Source: Deltaproteobacteria bacterium (GTDB taxonomy: Bacteria; Myxococcota_A; UBA796; GCA-2862545). From it: a stretch of 47,154 bases of DNA. The stretch spans positions 1 to 47,154 of the forward strand of contig JAFGVK010000029.1 in the NCBI GenBank assembly GCA_016938035.1, given 5' to 3'. This document shows, piece after piece, positions 19,016-27,485 of the stretch; the first letter of the stretch is position 1; each line of letters starts with the position of its first letter. A program made the translations under genes and the position numbers. The notes beneath the pieces were generated by a model, which had not been told where the DNA came from, did not search any database, and was given only the letters and a program-made list of their open reading frames with translations.

Positions 19016-19792
19016 ATGCGCGGACTGCTCTTCCTGCTCGGCCTCTCTTGGGCAGGTGCAGCGACAGCGACAGACTATCAGCTGGGTGTGGACGACGAGA
19101 TCGAGATCTTGGTGCACGGCGAGAGCGACATCTCGCGCACCGCGCTCATCACGCGCACCTGCACCGTGGACGTGCATTTCCTCGGGCCGGTGGAGGTCTG
19201 CGGAAAGACCTCTTCCGAGGTCGCCCAGGCGATCGGCAACGGGCTCCGCACCAACGGCTACCTGGTCAATCCCTACGTGGTGGTCGACGTGGTGAAGTAC
19301 GGCAGCCACGTCATCGAGGTGGCGGGGCAGGTCAAGAACCCCGGCGCTACCGCGATCGCTGGCCCCACCTCCCTCTCGCAGGCCATCGCCAAGGCAGGGG
19401 GGCCGGCCAGCCCCAACGTGCTCCAGGTCCGGGTCATCCGCGGTGAGGGGCAGCAGGTGGAGCAGTACTACCTCCCCGATCTCGACACCATGTCCACCCC
19501 GATCCTGGTGGACGCCGGCGACCGCATCGTCCTGCTGGAGCCCCTGAACGTGTACCTCAGCGGCGAGGTCAACCGACAGGGAACGGTCCCGTTCCGCGAG
19601 GGGATGACCGTCACCGAGGCGCTCTCCATGGCGGGGGGCCCCACCGATTTCGCGGGCCTGTCCCGGGCCTATGTGCTCCGCGCGAACGGAGAGAAGGTCA
19701 GGGTCAACCTCCGCAAGGTGTCTCGTGGGGAGCTGGCGGACTTCGTCCTCCACCCCGAGGATCAGGTCATCATCCGTCGGTCGGTCTTCTAG
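19016..19792 (+). CDS. Wza-like polysaccharide export protein with SLBB domains
   Basis: This periplasmic/outer-membrane protein is of the polysaccharide biosynthesis/export family. Seen: 258 residues; signal peptide MRGLLFLLGLSWAGAATA with an AXA site and no lipobox; a Poly_export domain beginning YQLGVDDEIEILVHGE (about 21-36); then two SLBB-type segments, VIEVAGQVKNPGAT (about 101-114) and VYLSGEVNRQGTVPF (about 179-193). These proteins normally form the outer-membrane end of capsule or exopolysaccharide export channels. No Wzc, polymerase or glycosyltransferase is nearby, so it is an orphan. ATG 19016 has GGGGG upstream. Hsp20 follows after nine bases, its ribosome-binding site overlapping this stop. 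Confidence 0.87.
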   Translation: MRGLLFLLGLSWAGAATATDYQLGVDDEIEILVHGESDISRTALITRTCTVDVHFLGPVEVCGKTSSEVAQAIGNGLRTNGYLVNPYVVVDVVKYGSHVIEVAGQVKNPGATAIAGPTSLSQAIAKAGGPASPNVLQVRVIRGEGQQVEQYYLPDLDTMSTPILVDAGDRIVLLEPLNVYLSGEVNRQGTVPFREGMTVTEALSMAGGPTDFAGLSRAYVLRANGEKVRVNLRKVSRGELADFVLHPEDQVIIRRSVF

Positions 19793-19801
19793 GAGGTGGG
19801 G

Positions 19802-20221
19802 ATGCACAATCCCGCCGATGTTGCCCTCGACAAGCTCGAGGCGCTGATGGAGGGCAACCCCTTCCTCCGCGATCTGTGGGGGAACGCTCGCCCCACCAGG
19901 GGCTTCTCTCCCGCCGCCGACGTGATCCTCACCTCAGCCAGCTGGCTGATCCAGGTGGAGCTGCCCGGCCTCAAGCGGGACCAGGTGGACGTGCGGATCG
20001 AGGGGCAGCGCCTGATCATCCGGGGCACCAAGCCCCTGATCCGCCCCGAGGGCAGCAGGGTCCGCTCCCAGGAGCGCGGTGGGGGCGCCTTCTCCCGTGA
20101 ATTCGAGCTGCCTCCCGACGCGGACACCGATCAGGTCCGCGCGGTGCTCCGCGACGGGGTGCTAGAGGTGACCGTCGCCAGGGGCGCCCAGGTGCCGCAC
20201 TCGGTTGAGGTAGAGAGCTAG
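19802..20221 (+). CDS. Small heat-shock protein, Hsp20/alpha-crystallin family
   Basis: This ATP-independent holdase binds unfolding proteins in large oligomers. Seen: 139 residues; an alpha-crystallin domain from about 37 to 130 (ADVILTSASWLIQVELPGL, RIEGQRLIIRG, FSREFELPPDAD, VRAVLRDGVLEVTVAR). The final I-x-I motif is replaced by VEVES. ATG 19802 follows AGGAGG at five bases; the AGGAGG overlaps the stop of the Wza-like gene, so the two are probably co-transcribed. An operon of a polysaccharide exporter with a small heat-shock protein is unusual. Confidence 0.93.
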   Translation: MHNPADVALDKLEALMEGNPFLRDLWGNARPTRGFSPAADVILTSASWLIQVELPGLKRDQVDVRIEGQRLIIRGTKPLIRPEGSRVRSQERGGGAFSREFELPPDADTDQVRAVLRDGVLEVTVARGAQVPHSVEVES

Positions 20222-20485
20222 CGCGCTCCACTGGCTCGCTTCGGTTTGGTTGGGGCCCCTCTCCGGACTACCAGAGGCGCTAGCGGCCCCCGGTCGGGGC
20301 GGCGAACCGGTCTCCACGCCCGTCCCCCAGCAGGCGCTCTCGCCCGTGGCGCCCGCTCGCCGTCCGTCACCTGTTGCTGCGCGCCTCCCCCCCCCCTCTG
20401 GAACAGGGCTTGGCCCTCCGGCCTCCACGGACGATCCTGGTCCGATGTGTTCGGCCCGGAGGACCCGTTCGGTGCTCTCGGAGCG
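20222..20485. other. Gap between hsp20 and convergent small lipoprotein
   Basis: These 264 bases contain no gene that I can support. They separate two convergent genes and probably hold both terminators. Short open frames here have no ribosome-binding sites. Confidence 0.4.
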
Positions 20486-20734
20486 CTAGCGCTCTCGACA
20501 GGTGCAGGCGCAGTCCGCGGCCTCGGGGGTGCAGCACAGCTCCGCCGCGTAGGCCTCGGGGGTCTGATCCGCGCCCTCGTCAACAGAGATGTCGGCGCCG
20601 TGCAGGCACTCGTCGGTGGTCCACCAGTCGTCCTGGGAGGCGACGTCGGACCCCTCGCAGGTGCACGCGTAGTCGCTCCAGGAGGCGCAGGCGCCCAGCG
20701 TCAGGGTGAGCAGCAGCACGGCTCTGGTGACCAT
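20486..20734 (-). CDS. Small cysteine-rich lipoprotein
   Basis: The product has 82 residues. Seen: MVTRAVLLLTLTLGAC, a clean signal peptide with lipobox LGAC; the mature part has eight more Cys arranged as CTC, C, CC and CACTC, with the acidic stretch ISVDEGADQTPEAY between. The CTC near the start and CACTC near the end look like a weak internal repeat. The pattern suggests disulfide or metal binding but fits no family I know. ATG 20734 has GAGGAGG five bases upstream, which supports it as a real gene despite its size. It is reverse-strand, 55 bases beyond the sfsA stop. Confidence 0.72.
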   Translation of the reverse strand: MVTRAVLLLTLTLGACASWSDYACTCEGSDVASQDDWWTTDECLHGADISVDEGADQTPEAYAAELCCTPEAADCACTCRER

Positions 20735-20782
20735 CGTGACCTCCTCGGGAGGGAGGATAACCCACCGCGAGGCGCGGAGAGG

Positions 20783-20797
20783 CCCCCTGTCAGGGGG
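20783..20797 (-). terminator. Hairpin across the sfsA stop codon
   Basis: CCCCCTG (20783-20789) and CAGGGGG (20791-20797) flank one base and cover the sfsA stop. It is a likely terminator for the pdxJ-rlmI-sfsA unit. Confidence 0.45.
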
Positions 20798-21539
20798 GCA
20801 GCACAAAGGGGAGTGACCGCCCCAGCGACAGCCCCTCCGCGGCCACCTCGCTCTGCCAGGCGAGCACCTCCACCCCCTCGGCCACCGCAGCCCGGAGGGC
20901 CGCGCCATAGGCTGGGTCGATCGCGTCGGCCACCCCCGCCTGTGAGACATCGTCTCGCGAGACCAGGAAGAAGACCACCGCCCTGTGCCCAGCCCGGACC
21001 ATCCCCGCCAGCTCCTCCATGTGGCGCGCCCCGCGCGCGGTGACGGCGTCGGGGAACAGGGCCCGCGCGCCCTCGCGCAGGGTGACGCTCTTCACCTCCA
21101 CATAGGCCGCGGCGGTTGCGGTGGTCGCGCCCCGGCGCGGGGGAGCGCCTGGGGGGAGGGCGCCACCCCGGAGCAGCAGCAGGTCCACCCTCGAGCGCTC
21201 GCCGTAGCGCTGCTCGGTGAGCAGGTGCTCGTAGCCGCCCAGCTCAGGCACCAGCCCCGCTGAGATCCCCTCCGCGACCACCTGGTTGGCGAGGGCGGTG
21301 TTCACCATCACCCACGCCTCGCCGATGCGGATCTGCTCCACCGTCCACCTGAGCTTGCGCTTGGGGTCGTCGCGGAGCGAGAGCCTGGCGCGGGCGCCCT
21401 CCGCGAAGGCGGAGGTCATCCTGCCGGGGTTGGCGCAGTGGGCGGTGAAGGGCGCGCCGTCATCGAACAGCCCGTCGCAGAGGAAGCGCTTGTACCGCCT
21501 GGTGAGGGTCGCCTCCACCAGCGGCCAGGGGTACCTCAC
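20790..21539 (-). CDS. sfsA: SfsA family protein (sugar fermentation stimulation)
   Basis: SfsA was found as a stimulator of maltose use in E. coli. It has an OB-like N-terminal domain and a nuclease-like PD-(D/E)XK fold, and its true activity remains uncertain. Seen: 249 residues; RRYKRFLCDGLFDDG near the N-terminus; HCANPGRM; SRVDLLL; YVEVKSVTL, the ExK part of the nuclease-like core; and FPDAVTARGARHMEEL. GTG 21539 forms a GTGA overlap with the rlmI stop and has GGAGG five bases upstream; a GTG at 21551 is also in frame. An insert of small residues (PPGAPPRRGATTATAA) precedes the VEVK strand and looks lineage-specific. Confidence 0.92.
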   Translation of the reverse strand: MRYPWPLVEATLTRRYKRFLCDGLFDDGAPFTAHCANPGRMTSAFAEGARARLSLRDDPKRKLRWTVEQIRIGEAWVMVNTALANQVVAEGISAGLVPELGGYEHLLTEQRYGERSRVDLLLLRGGALPPGAPPRRGATTATAAAYVEVKSVTLREGARALFPDAVTARGARHMEELAGMVRAGHRAVVFFLVSRDDVSQAGVADAIDPAYGAALRAAVAEGVEVLAWQSEVAAEGLSLGRSLPFVLPP

Positions 21540-22708
21540 CGCAGCCTCCACACCCCCACCTTGAGGTAGCGCCCCTCGGGGAAGCTGACGAGGGCGGGAA
21601 AATCGGGGGACTCGTGGGCCCAGAGCAGCTCCTGTGCCACCCGCCCCTCCTTGCGCAGCCCGTCGATCACCAGCCCGCGGAAGACCTTGGGGGACATGTC
21701 GCCCTGGTTGGTGGCCGCGATCAGCCAGCCCCCTGGGGCCACCACCTTCGCGGCGGCGCTCACCAGGCGAGGGTAGTCCTGCTTGGCCGACCAGCGGCCC
21801 TCGCCGCTGTGGGAGAAGGACGGAGGATCGAGGACCACCCGGTCGAAGCGATCGCCCTTCCTGCGGAATCGGTCCAGGGCCTTGAAGGTGTCCATCGCCA
21901 GGAAGGTGTGGGGCGTGGGATCCAGCTCGTTGGTGCGGAAGTTGGCCTCGGCTCGCTCCAGGTAGTGGGGCGAGAGGTCCACCGTGGTGATCTCCGCGGC
22001 TCCCCCCAGCGCGGCGGCCACCGAGAAGGCCCCGGTGTACGCGAAGGTGTTGAGCACTGAGGTGCCACCCCAGTACGGCTCCAGCCAGGCGCGCACCTCG
22101 CGCATGTCGGCGTAGACGCCAACGTCGGGCCCCTCGTGGGGGCGCACCAGCATCCCCATCCCCCGCTCGGTGACGCGCACGTCGGCGGGGGGCGCCTTGC
22201 CGTAGAGCAGTCCGGCGGGGGGCTGAAAGCGGGAGGCGTCCCGGTCGTCGCGGGGGTCAGGCCGGTACGAGAGGTAGATCCCCCTCGGCGTCAGCCTGCG
22301 GATCAGCCAGTCGGTGACCAGTGGCAGCAGGGGGCCCACCGCGGGGGTGTCGGCGATGAGCACCGCGTAGTGGCTCCACCAGTCGATCCTCAGGCCGGGG
22401 AGCCCGTCGTTCTCCCCGTGGACCAGGCGGTAGCCGGTGGTGTCGCCGCCGACCACCCGCTGCCGGTGCTCCAGCGCGGCGTCGAGCACCTCGTCCATCC
22501 ACGCCTGGCTCAGCGGGCCGCCGTCCTGCCGGTAGACCCGCGCCGCGATCCAGCCGTCATCGGCGATCGCCCTCCCCAGCTTCGCTCCTGACGGCCCCTC
22601 CAGGATCACCTGGGAGCCGCCGCGCTCCCGCTTGCCGACCACCTCCTTGGGGTAGACCCAGGGGAAGTCGCGCTGCAGCCACCGCTCCGAGTAGGCGTTG
22701 ACCTTCAT
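21536..22708 (-). CDS. rlmI: Class I SAM-dependent rRNA large subunit methyltransferase, RlmI type
   Basis: RlmI methylates C5 of a cytosine in 23S rRNA (C1962 in E. coli) using S-adenosylmethionine. Seen: 390 residues; an N-terminal PUA domain (about 1-75, HPW-equivalent DFPWVYPKEV); an EEHGE-type middle domain; then the Rossmann methyltransferase with NTFAYTGAFSVAAA, a TVDLS strand and the DPPSF motif (VVLDPPSFSHS). The catalytic Cys of the RNA m5C enzymes is not obvious to me, so specificity is assigned by family only. ATG 22708 is one base after the pdxJ stop; sfsA follows with a 4-base overlap. Confidence 0.9.
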   Translation of the reverse strand: MKVNAYSERWLQRDFPWVYPKEVVGKRERGGSQVILEGPSGAKLGRAIADDGWIAARVYRQDGGPLSQAWMDEVLDAALEHRQRVVGGDTTGYRLVHGENDGLPGLRIDWWSHYAVLIADTPAVGPLLPLVTDWLIRRLTPRGIYLSYRPDPRDDRDASRFQPPAGLLYGKAPPADVRVTERGMGMLVRPHEGPDVGVYADMREVRAWLEPYWGGTSVLNTFAYTGAFSVAAALGGAAEITTVDLSPHYLERAEANFRTNELDPTPHTFLAMDTFKALDRFRRKGDRFDRVVLDPPSFSHSGEGRWSAKQDYPRLVSAAAKVVAPGGWLIAATNQGDMSPKVFRGLVIDGLRKEGRVAQELLWAHESPDFPALVSFPEGRYLKVGVWRLR

Positions 22709-22709
22709 C

Positions 22710-23447
22710 TCACCACCCCAGGGCGCGGAGCAGTTCGGTGACGCTCTGGGTGGTGCCCACCTCCAGCGCGCGGACGATCTGCGCGTGGCCGATGCTGACC
22801 TCCTTGAGGCCCGGCATCCCTACCACGCCCGCCAGGTTGTCGCTGTCCAGGTCGTGGCCCGCGTTGAGGGTCATCCCGGCGGCCACCGCGGCGGCGCCCG
22901 CCTCCCACAGGGCGGCGGTCTGCGCCTCCTGCTCGGGGGTGCCCCAGGCCCAGGCGTAGGGGCCGGTGTAGAGCTCCACCCGGTCCGCGCCGATGTCGGC
23001 GGCGCCCTGCATCAGCGAGGCGACGGGGTCCATGAACAGGCTCACCCGGATCCCCGCATCCTTGAGGCGGCGCACCGTGGGCTCCAGGGCCGCGCCGTGG
23101 CGCGCCAGATCCCAGCCGTGCGAGGAGGTGACCTCGCCGTCATCCACCGGGACCAGGGTGGCCTGCTCCGGGGCGTTGGCCAGCACCAGCTCCACGAGCT
23201 CGGGGGAATTCTCGAATTCGATGTTGAACTCCACGCCTGGGTACTTGGCGCGGAGGAAGTCCCGCACCGCGGGCACGTCGTCGAAGCGCACGTGGCGCTG
23301 ATCCCTGCGCGGATGCACCGTGATCCCGTGCGCTCCCGCCTCCAGCGCGGTCGCCACGGACCACAGCAAATCGGGGGCGTTGTGCCCTCGGGAATTCCGA
23401 ACCAGGGCGTATTTGTTCACGTTGACCGAGAGGAAGGTGCGGGACAT
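22710..23447 (-). CDS. pdxJ: Pyridoxine 5'-phosphate synthase
   Basis: This enzyme condenses 3-amino-2-oxopropyl phosphate with 1-deoxyxylulose 5-phosphate in DXP-dependent vitamin B6 synthesis. Seen: 245 residues, normal for PdxJ; SVNVNKYALVRNSRG at 7-21; GITVHPRRDQRH; FNIEFENSPE; VTLVPD-equivalent ATLVPVDDGEVTSSHGWD; and LNAGHDLDSDN near the C-terminus. ATG 23447 has GGAG upstream. It leads the pdxJ-rlmI-sfsA unit and diverges from the cyclase gene across 126 bases. Confidence 0.95.
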   Translation of the reverse strand: MSRTFLSVNVNKYALVRNSRGHNAPDLLWSVATALEAGAHGITVHPRRDQRHVRFDDVPAVRDFLRAKYPGVEFNIEFENSPELVELVLANAPEQATLVPVDDGEVTSSHGWDLARHGAALEPTVRRLKDAGIRVSLFMDPVASLMQGAADIGADRVELYTGPYAWAWGTPEQEAQTAALWEAGAAAVAAGMTLNAGHDLDSDNLAGVVGMPGLKEVSIGHAQIVRALEVGTTQSVTELLRALGW

Positions 23448-23573
23448 GGGCGCTCCAATGGGCCGGGGGAACTAACACCGGTGACGCTATGGGTCGACGG
23501 GAGGAGCCGTGACGAGGTAGGCTAGGCCCGCGGTAGCCGTAAGGGATGGCCTGCCCATCGCCGTGGAGACAGC

Positions 23574-25103
23574 TTGCCTACCAACACCCGTACAGTCGTG
23601 TTTACAGACCTGGCCAACTACACGGCCACGGTCTCTGGCACAGATCGCGAGGGGCTGCGCCGGATCCTGCGCGAGCACGAGGACACCGTCACCCCGATCG
23701 TCGAGAAGTATCGGGGTCGCGTGGTCAAGAACATCGGCGACTCGTTCATGTGCCTGTTCCCCGCGGCCACCGACGCCCTGCGCGCGTCCCTCGACATCCA
23801 GGAATTCGTCACCACCGCGGGCGGCATCTCGATTCGCCTCGCGATGGCCACAGGAGACGTCGAGGAGCTCGATGGCGACGCCTTCGGGGAGTCGGTCAAC
23901 CTCGCGGCCCGCATCCTCTCCAAGACCCCCGCCGGGGAGGTCTGGTTCGCGCTGGGCACGAACATCTCGATGAACCAGTCCGAGATCCCGTGGGAGAGCG
24001 TGGGGCGCTTCCGGCTCAAGGGGCTCCCCACCGAGCAGGAGGCCTTCCGCGCGGTTCCCAGGCACAAGGCGTGGCTGCCCGAGGCGGTGACCACCGCGGT
24101 CAAGGCGAATAACCTGGTCCGCATCCGGCGCGGGGCGCGCCTGCCCCTGCTCCCCCCGGACCCCGTGGTGCTGCTAGAGGGCTTCGTGCCTGGCTCCAAG
24201 GCCCTCACCGCCGCGGTGGACGCCCTGCCGGTCATCAACCCCGCCTCGATCTACCTCGCCGCCTACAACATCTCCACCTCGGACCGGCAGGAGTGGCTCA
24301 ACATGGGCCGCGGGGTGGTGGTGGGCACGCCAGAGGCAATAGAGGCCGCGGTGCAGGACACCCTCAAGGCGGTCTCCCGCACCACGGGGACCGACACCAT
24401 CGTCCTGGACATGGGCAGCTCCGCCGACGTCGAGTTGGTCATGTGCGGCCTGGCGCTCCCCGCCGTGCCGCTCTCCAGCGTGATCTCAGCCTACTCCTAC
24501 GACATCCTCCCCGACGGGCGGTGGGTGAACCGCTCGGATCGCTCGGTGCTGCGGATCGAGGTCAGCAGCGAGGGGGTGACCCTGCTCGCGCTGGCCACAG
24601 GGGTGACCATCAACGGCCACGCGGTGCCCTCTGGCGACAAGGTCAAGCTGGTCCACGGCGCCCGCATCGCCACCCCGCAGGGCGTCCACACCTTCCTGCA
24701 GTCCAACCACGGCTACGCGGGGATGGTCATCGCGGACACCAGGATGCGGCTTGGGGTCAACGAGGGGCAGACCGCCGAGCTCGGCCGCGAGCCCAACCAC
24801 CCGGGGCTGGCCTTCCCAGACCGGCGCGGCCAGGAGAACCTCTCGTGGTGCTCGGGGCCCAGGGCTGCCAGGGCCAGGACCGGGGGCTTCACCCTCGACA
24901 GGGCTCTCGCCGGGCGGCGCCAGGCCTCGCTGGTGCTCAACGGCAGCTACATGTCCCTCACGCCACTGCACCCCCGCTGTCCCACCTATGTGGTGCGGCG
25001 CGGCTCTGCCGAGATGGAGCGCGCGGACAGCACGGTTGAGGTAGGGCTGGACGACATGGTGGTCGCGGGGACCACCATCGTAGGGATCAGGGCCCCGGAG
25101 TAG
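23574..25103 (+). CDS. Class III adenylate cyclase with C-terminal FHA-like regions
   Basis: This probably makes cAMP from ATP in the cytoplasm. Seen: 509 residues with no membrane segment. The catalytic domain at the very N-terminus (5-170) has metal-binding Asp12 and Asp56, adenine-selecting Lys52 and Asp102, and transition-state Asn109 and Arg113 (GESVNLAARI). Together these fit an active ATP-using class III enzyme. After a region of about 120 residues that I do not recognise come GVTINGHAVPSGDKVKL (about 342-358), which looks like the end of an FHA domain, and a second FHA-like region (about 390-509, with ELGREPNHPGLAF). FHA domains bind phosphothreonine, so control by a Ser/Thr kinase is a reasonable inference. 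TTG 23574 is the best start, with GGAG five bases upstream; no ATG fits. Confidence 0.85.
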   Translation: MPTNTRTVVFTDLANYTATVSGTDREGLRRILREHEDTVTPIVEKYRGRVVKNIGDSFMCLFPAATDALRASLDIQEFVTTAGGISIRLAMATGDVEELDGDAFGESVNLAARILSKTPAGEVWFALGTNISMNQSEIPWESVGRFRLKGLPTEQEAFRAVPRHKAWLPEAVTTAVKANNLVRIRRGARLPLLPPDPVVLLEGFVPGSKALTAAVDALPVINPASIYLAAYNISTSDRQEWLNMGRGVVVGTPEAIEAAVQDTLKAVSRTTGTDTIVLDMGSSADVELVMCGLALPAVPLSSVISAYSYDILPDGRWVNRSDRSVLRIEVSSEGVTLLALATGVTINGHAVPSGDKVKLVHGARIATPQGVHTFLQSNHGYAGMVIADTRMRLGVNEGQTAELGREPNHPGLAFPDRRGQENLSWCSGPRAARARTGGFTLDRALAGRRQASLVLNGSYMSLTPLHPRCPTYVVRRGSAEMERADSTVEVGLDDMVVAGTTIVGIRAPE

Positions 25104-25162
25104 GGCGTCGGCGGCGCTCTCGCGCGGACCGACCGACAACCCCATGCCCTTCTGGAGGGTGC

Positions 25163-25702
25163 TTGAGCTTCGACGATCTGCTCTTGGACGCTGTGCTGGA
25201 CCCATCTCGGACCGATTTCACCGCCCTGCGCGAGGCGTGGCTGGAGCGAGACGGGCCGGAGCGTGCGGTGTGGGACGAGGAGGCCTTCGAGGAGCTGCAC
25301 ATGCGCCTCGCCACCAAGGACTGGGACGGCGCCCTGGACCTGGCGGACGAGCTGCTGGAGACCCATCCCCTCGCGGTGGAGCTGCGCCTGTGGCGCGCGC
25401 AGGCCCTGGCTGGCTCTGGGGACCGGCGCGAGGCGAACATCGAGCGCGCTATCGCCAACGGGCTGCTCAAGGCGGTGCTCAGCTCAGGGGACGGTGAGTC
25501 CGCCGACTCGCCGCTGGTGGTGCTCTGCGCCCGCGAGGAGCGGCTGGTCCTCAACCTGATGGGCCTGCGCGCGGTGCGGTCTGCGCTGGGGGAGCTGGGC
25601 GGGCGCTGGATCGACGAGGTGCTGACCAGCGACATCGAGGGGCACGAGCGGGTGCTCTTCTTCCACCTGCGCGTGCCCGAGCGCTGGATCAACCCTCGCT
25701 GA
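25163..25702 (+). CDS. DUF4919-like protein
   Basis: The product has 179 residues, cytoplasmic, with no signal or membrane segment. Seen: DFTALREAWLERDG at the N-terminus; TPR-like helices in the middle (DWDGALDLADELLETHPLA, ELRLWRAQALAGSG); then GLLKAVLSSGDGESADSPL and a C-terminal beta part ending ERVLFFHLRVPERW. The SGDG...EEx...G(L/K) order matches the DUF4919 family as I know it; its function is unknown. TTG 25163 has GGAGG five bases upstream. Its end overlaps the convergent peptidase gene by 14 bases. It follows the cyclase by 59 bases and could share its transcript. Confidence 0.78.
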   Translation: MSFDDLLLDAVLDPSRTDFTALREAWLERDGPERAVWDEEAFEELHMRLATKDWDGALDLADELLETHPLAVELRLWRAQALAGSGDRREANIERAIANGLLKAVLSSGDGESADSPLVVLCAREERLVLNLMGLRAVRSALGELGGRWIDEVLTSDIEGHERVLFFHLRVPERWINPR

Positions 25703-27356
25703 GGAATTCCTCGACGAAGTACCGCGCGGTGAGGGGCTCGCCGGTGGCCTGCTCCACCAGGGCGCTCCACGGCTGGCGGGTCCCCTGGGTGAAGATGCGG
25801 GTCTTGAACCACTCCCCCACCGCGGGCTTGGCCAGGTCCACCTCTACCAGATCGGTGTCGCCGTACACATCGCGGGCGATGGCGGCCTGCATCTGAGAGG
25901 CCATCATCTCGCCCAGCACGTAGTTGTGGTAGTACACCGGGGCTGAGATCAGGTGGATCTTGGTGGCCCAGTCCGCCTGGCCCTCGCGGCCCGCTGGCCT
26001 GGTGAGGCCCTGGTAGTGTTCGACCCTGTCCCACCAGAGGGCCTGGAGGTCCTGCTCGGGGTCGGCGTACATCCCGCGCTCGAAATCTGCCATCACCAGC
26101 GCCCAGCGCACAAAGACCAGCTGTTGCAGCTGGGCGGTGTCCCGGATCAGCGCGGCCTCCTCGGGGGAGGGGGCGTGGCCAGTCCACTGGGCGATCCAGC
26201 CCGGCTGCTTGGTCTGGCGGCCGAAGATCATGGCCACCGCCTCTGTGGTGAAGGGGTGGGCCGGGTCCCGCAGCAGGTAGGGCAGCGCGGGATCCGCGTA
26301 CCGGTCGTACATGGCGTGGCCCAGCTCGTGGAGCATGGTGGCCATCCAGTACTCGTTGTTCTCGATGTTCGCGAGCACCCGGATGTCCCCCGCCCGGTCC
26401 ACGTCCAGGCAGAAGGCCGAGGGCTGCTTGCCGTCGCGGGGGTAGAGATCGGAGCGGGCGAGCACCTCGCTCACGTCCAGCCCCGCCGCGCTGAAGTAGC
26501 GGGTGGACAGGTCGAGGATGTCCTGATCCGCCAGGTACCCATCCAGGTCCAGGGCCGCGGTGACGGGAGCCTCCTGGAAGAAGGGGTCGGCGTAGTGCCA
26601 GGGGCGGAGCTGCTCGGCGCTCAGGCCGAAGCGGACGCTCAGCTCGTCGTCCAGGGCGCCCTTCACCTGGGCCCAGGGGGCGGCGCTCAGGGTGTCGAGC
26701 TCCGCGAGCACAGCCTGGAGCTGTGCGGGGTCCTGCTCGCCCTGGAGCAGGCGCATGTGGTAGTAGTCGGGGTAGCCGAGGCGCTGGGCGAGGGTGTTGC
26801 GCACGCGCACCAGCTCCCGCAGGTCCTCCGCCACCACCGGGCCTACCTGCTTGGATGCCTCCCAGTGGGCCTGGCGCACCGCGCTGTCGTCGGATGAGGC
26901 CAGCACCTCGGAGATGGCGTTGGTGTTCACCTCCGCCCCGCCGACAAGGCCGCGGAAGACGTTGTACGAGCGGTCGATCTTGCTGGACAGCTCGACCATC
27001 CTCGTCAGCAGCGCGGGGTCGCCCTGGTTCTCCTCGAAGTCCAGCCGGAGCAGCTCCACCTGCCGTGCCGCCAGGGGATCGGCCAGTCCGGCGCGCTGCC
27101 AACCCACCAGCTGCTGGTAGGTGGCGGGGTCACTGTAGAGCCGGCGCAGGTCCAGCTCCAGCGCCGCAGCGCGCTGATAGGCCTCCTCGCTCCCCAGGGT
27201 GGTGGCCTCCCAGTAGGCGATGTTCATGGCCCGCTCCGTGGGGGCCAGCGCCGCCTCGTGGGCGGTGAGGAAGGCGGCAGCGGCGAGGTTGTCGTCAGCC
27301 TCAGTGGCTGCGGGGGGCGTGTGGGTGCAGGCGAGCAGGCTGAGGAGGACGATCAT
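25689..27356 (-). CDS. M2/M3-type zinc metallopeptidase, lipoprotein
   Basis: This is a gluzincin peptidase related to bacterial peptidyl-dipeptidase A (ACE-like, M2 family). Seen: 555 residues; signal MIVLLSLLAC with lipobox LLAC; a long helical N-terminal part with repeated charged helices; zinc motif HELGH at 343-347; and the third ligand Glu372 in HPFTTEAVA, 25 residues after the second His, as in M2 enzymes. YYHNYVLGEM near the C-terminus fits the substrate Tyr/His region. Expected role: removing dipeptides or short peptides at the cell envelope. ATG 27356 has GGAG upstream; the longer open frame beyond is an antisense shadow. It converges on the DUF4919-like gene and diverges from the lipoprotein/TonB-receptor pair. 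Confidence 0.86.
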   Translation of the reverse strand: MIVLLSLLACTHTPPAATEADDNLAAAAFLTAHEAALAPTERAMNIAYWEATTLGSEEAYQRAAALELDLRRLYSDPATYQQLVGWQRAGLADPLAARQVELLRLDFEENQGDPALLTRMVELSSKIDRSYNVFRGLVGGAEVNTNAISEVLASSDDSAVRQAHWEASKQVGPVVAEDLRELVRVRNTLAQRLGYPDYYHMRLLQGEQDPAQLQAVLAELDTLSAAPWAQVKGALDDELSVRFGLSAEQLRPWHYADPFFQEAPVTAALDLDGYLADQDILDLSTRYFSAAGLDVSEVLARSDLYPRDGKQPSAFCLDVDRAGDIRVLANIENNEYWMATMLHELGHAMYDRYADPALPYLLRDPAHPFTTEAVAMIFGRQTKQPGWIAQWTGHAPSPEEAALIRDTAQLQQLVFVRWALVMADFERGMYADPEQDLQALWWDRVEHYQGLTRPAGREGQADWATKIHLISAPVYYHNYVLGEMMASQMQAAIARDVYGDTDLVEVDLAKPAVGEWFKTRIFTQGTRQPWSALVEQATGEPLTARYFVEEFLSEG

Positions 27357-27428
27357 CGGGGCTCCGGCGTCTAGGGCGGATGCGCCCTGTATTCGCGCGG
27401 CATCCGGTGGGAAAGGGGACCTGGGCGC

Positions 27429-27458
27429 TTGCAGATGCAACGCTGTTGCGGATAGGCT
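27429..27458 (+). promoter_or_regulatory. Candidate promoter with embedded inverted repeat for lipoprotein/TonB receptor
   Basis: TTGCAG (27429-27434), an 18-base spacer and TAGGCT (27453-27458) fit a sigma-70 promoter. The -35 box is half of the perfect inverted repeat TTGCA-GA-TGCAA (27429-27440), a possible operator. No cobalamin-riboswitch box was found here. Confidence 0.4.
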
Positions 27459-27485
27459 CTGCCCCACCCCCCGGAGGAGCCGCAG

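Noticed and set aside
27357..27485. Cobalamin riboswitch upstream of the lipoprotein/TonB receptor
   Set aside because: The conserved B12-box and core elements are absent; only a TTGCA/TGCAA inverted repeat is seen.
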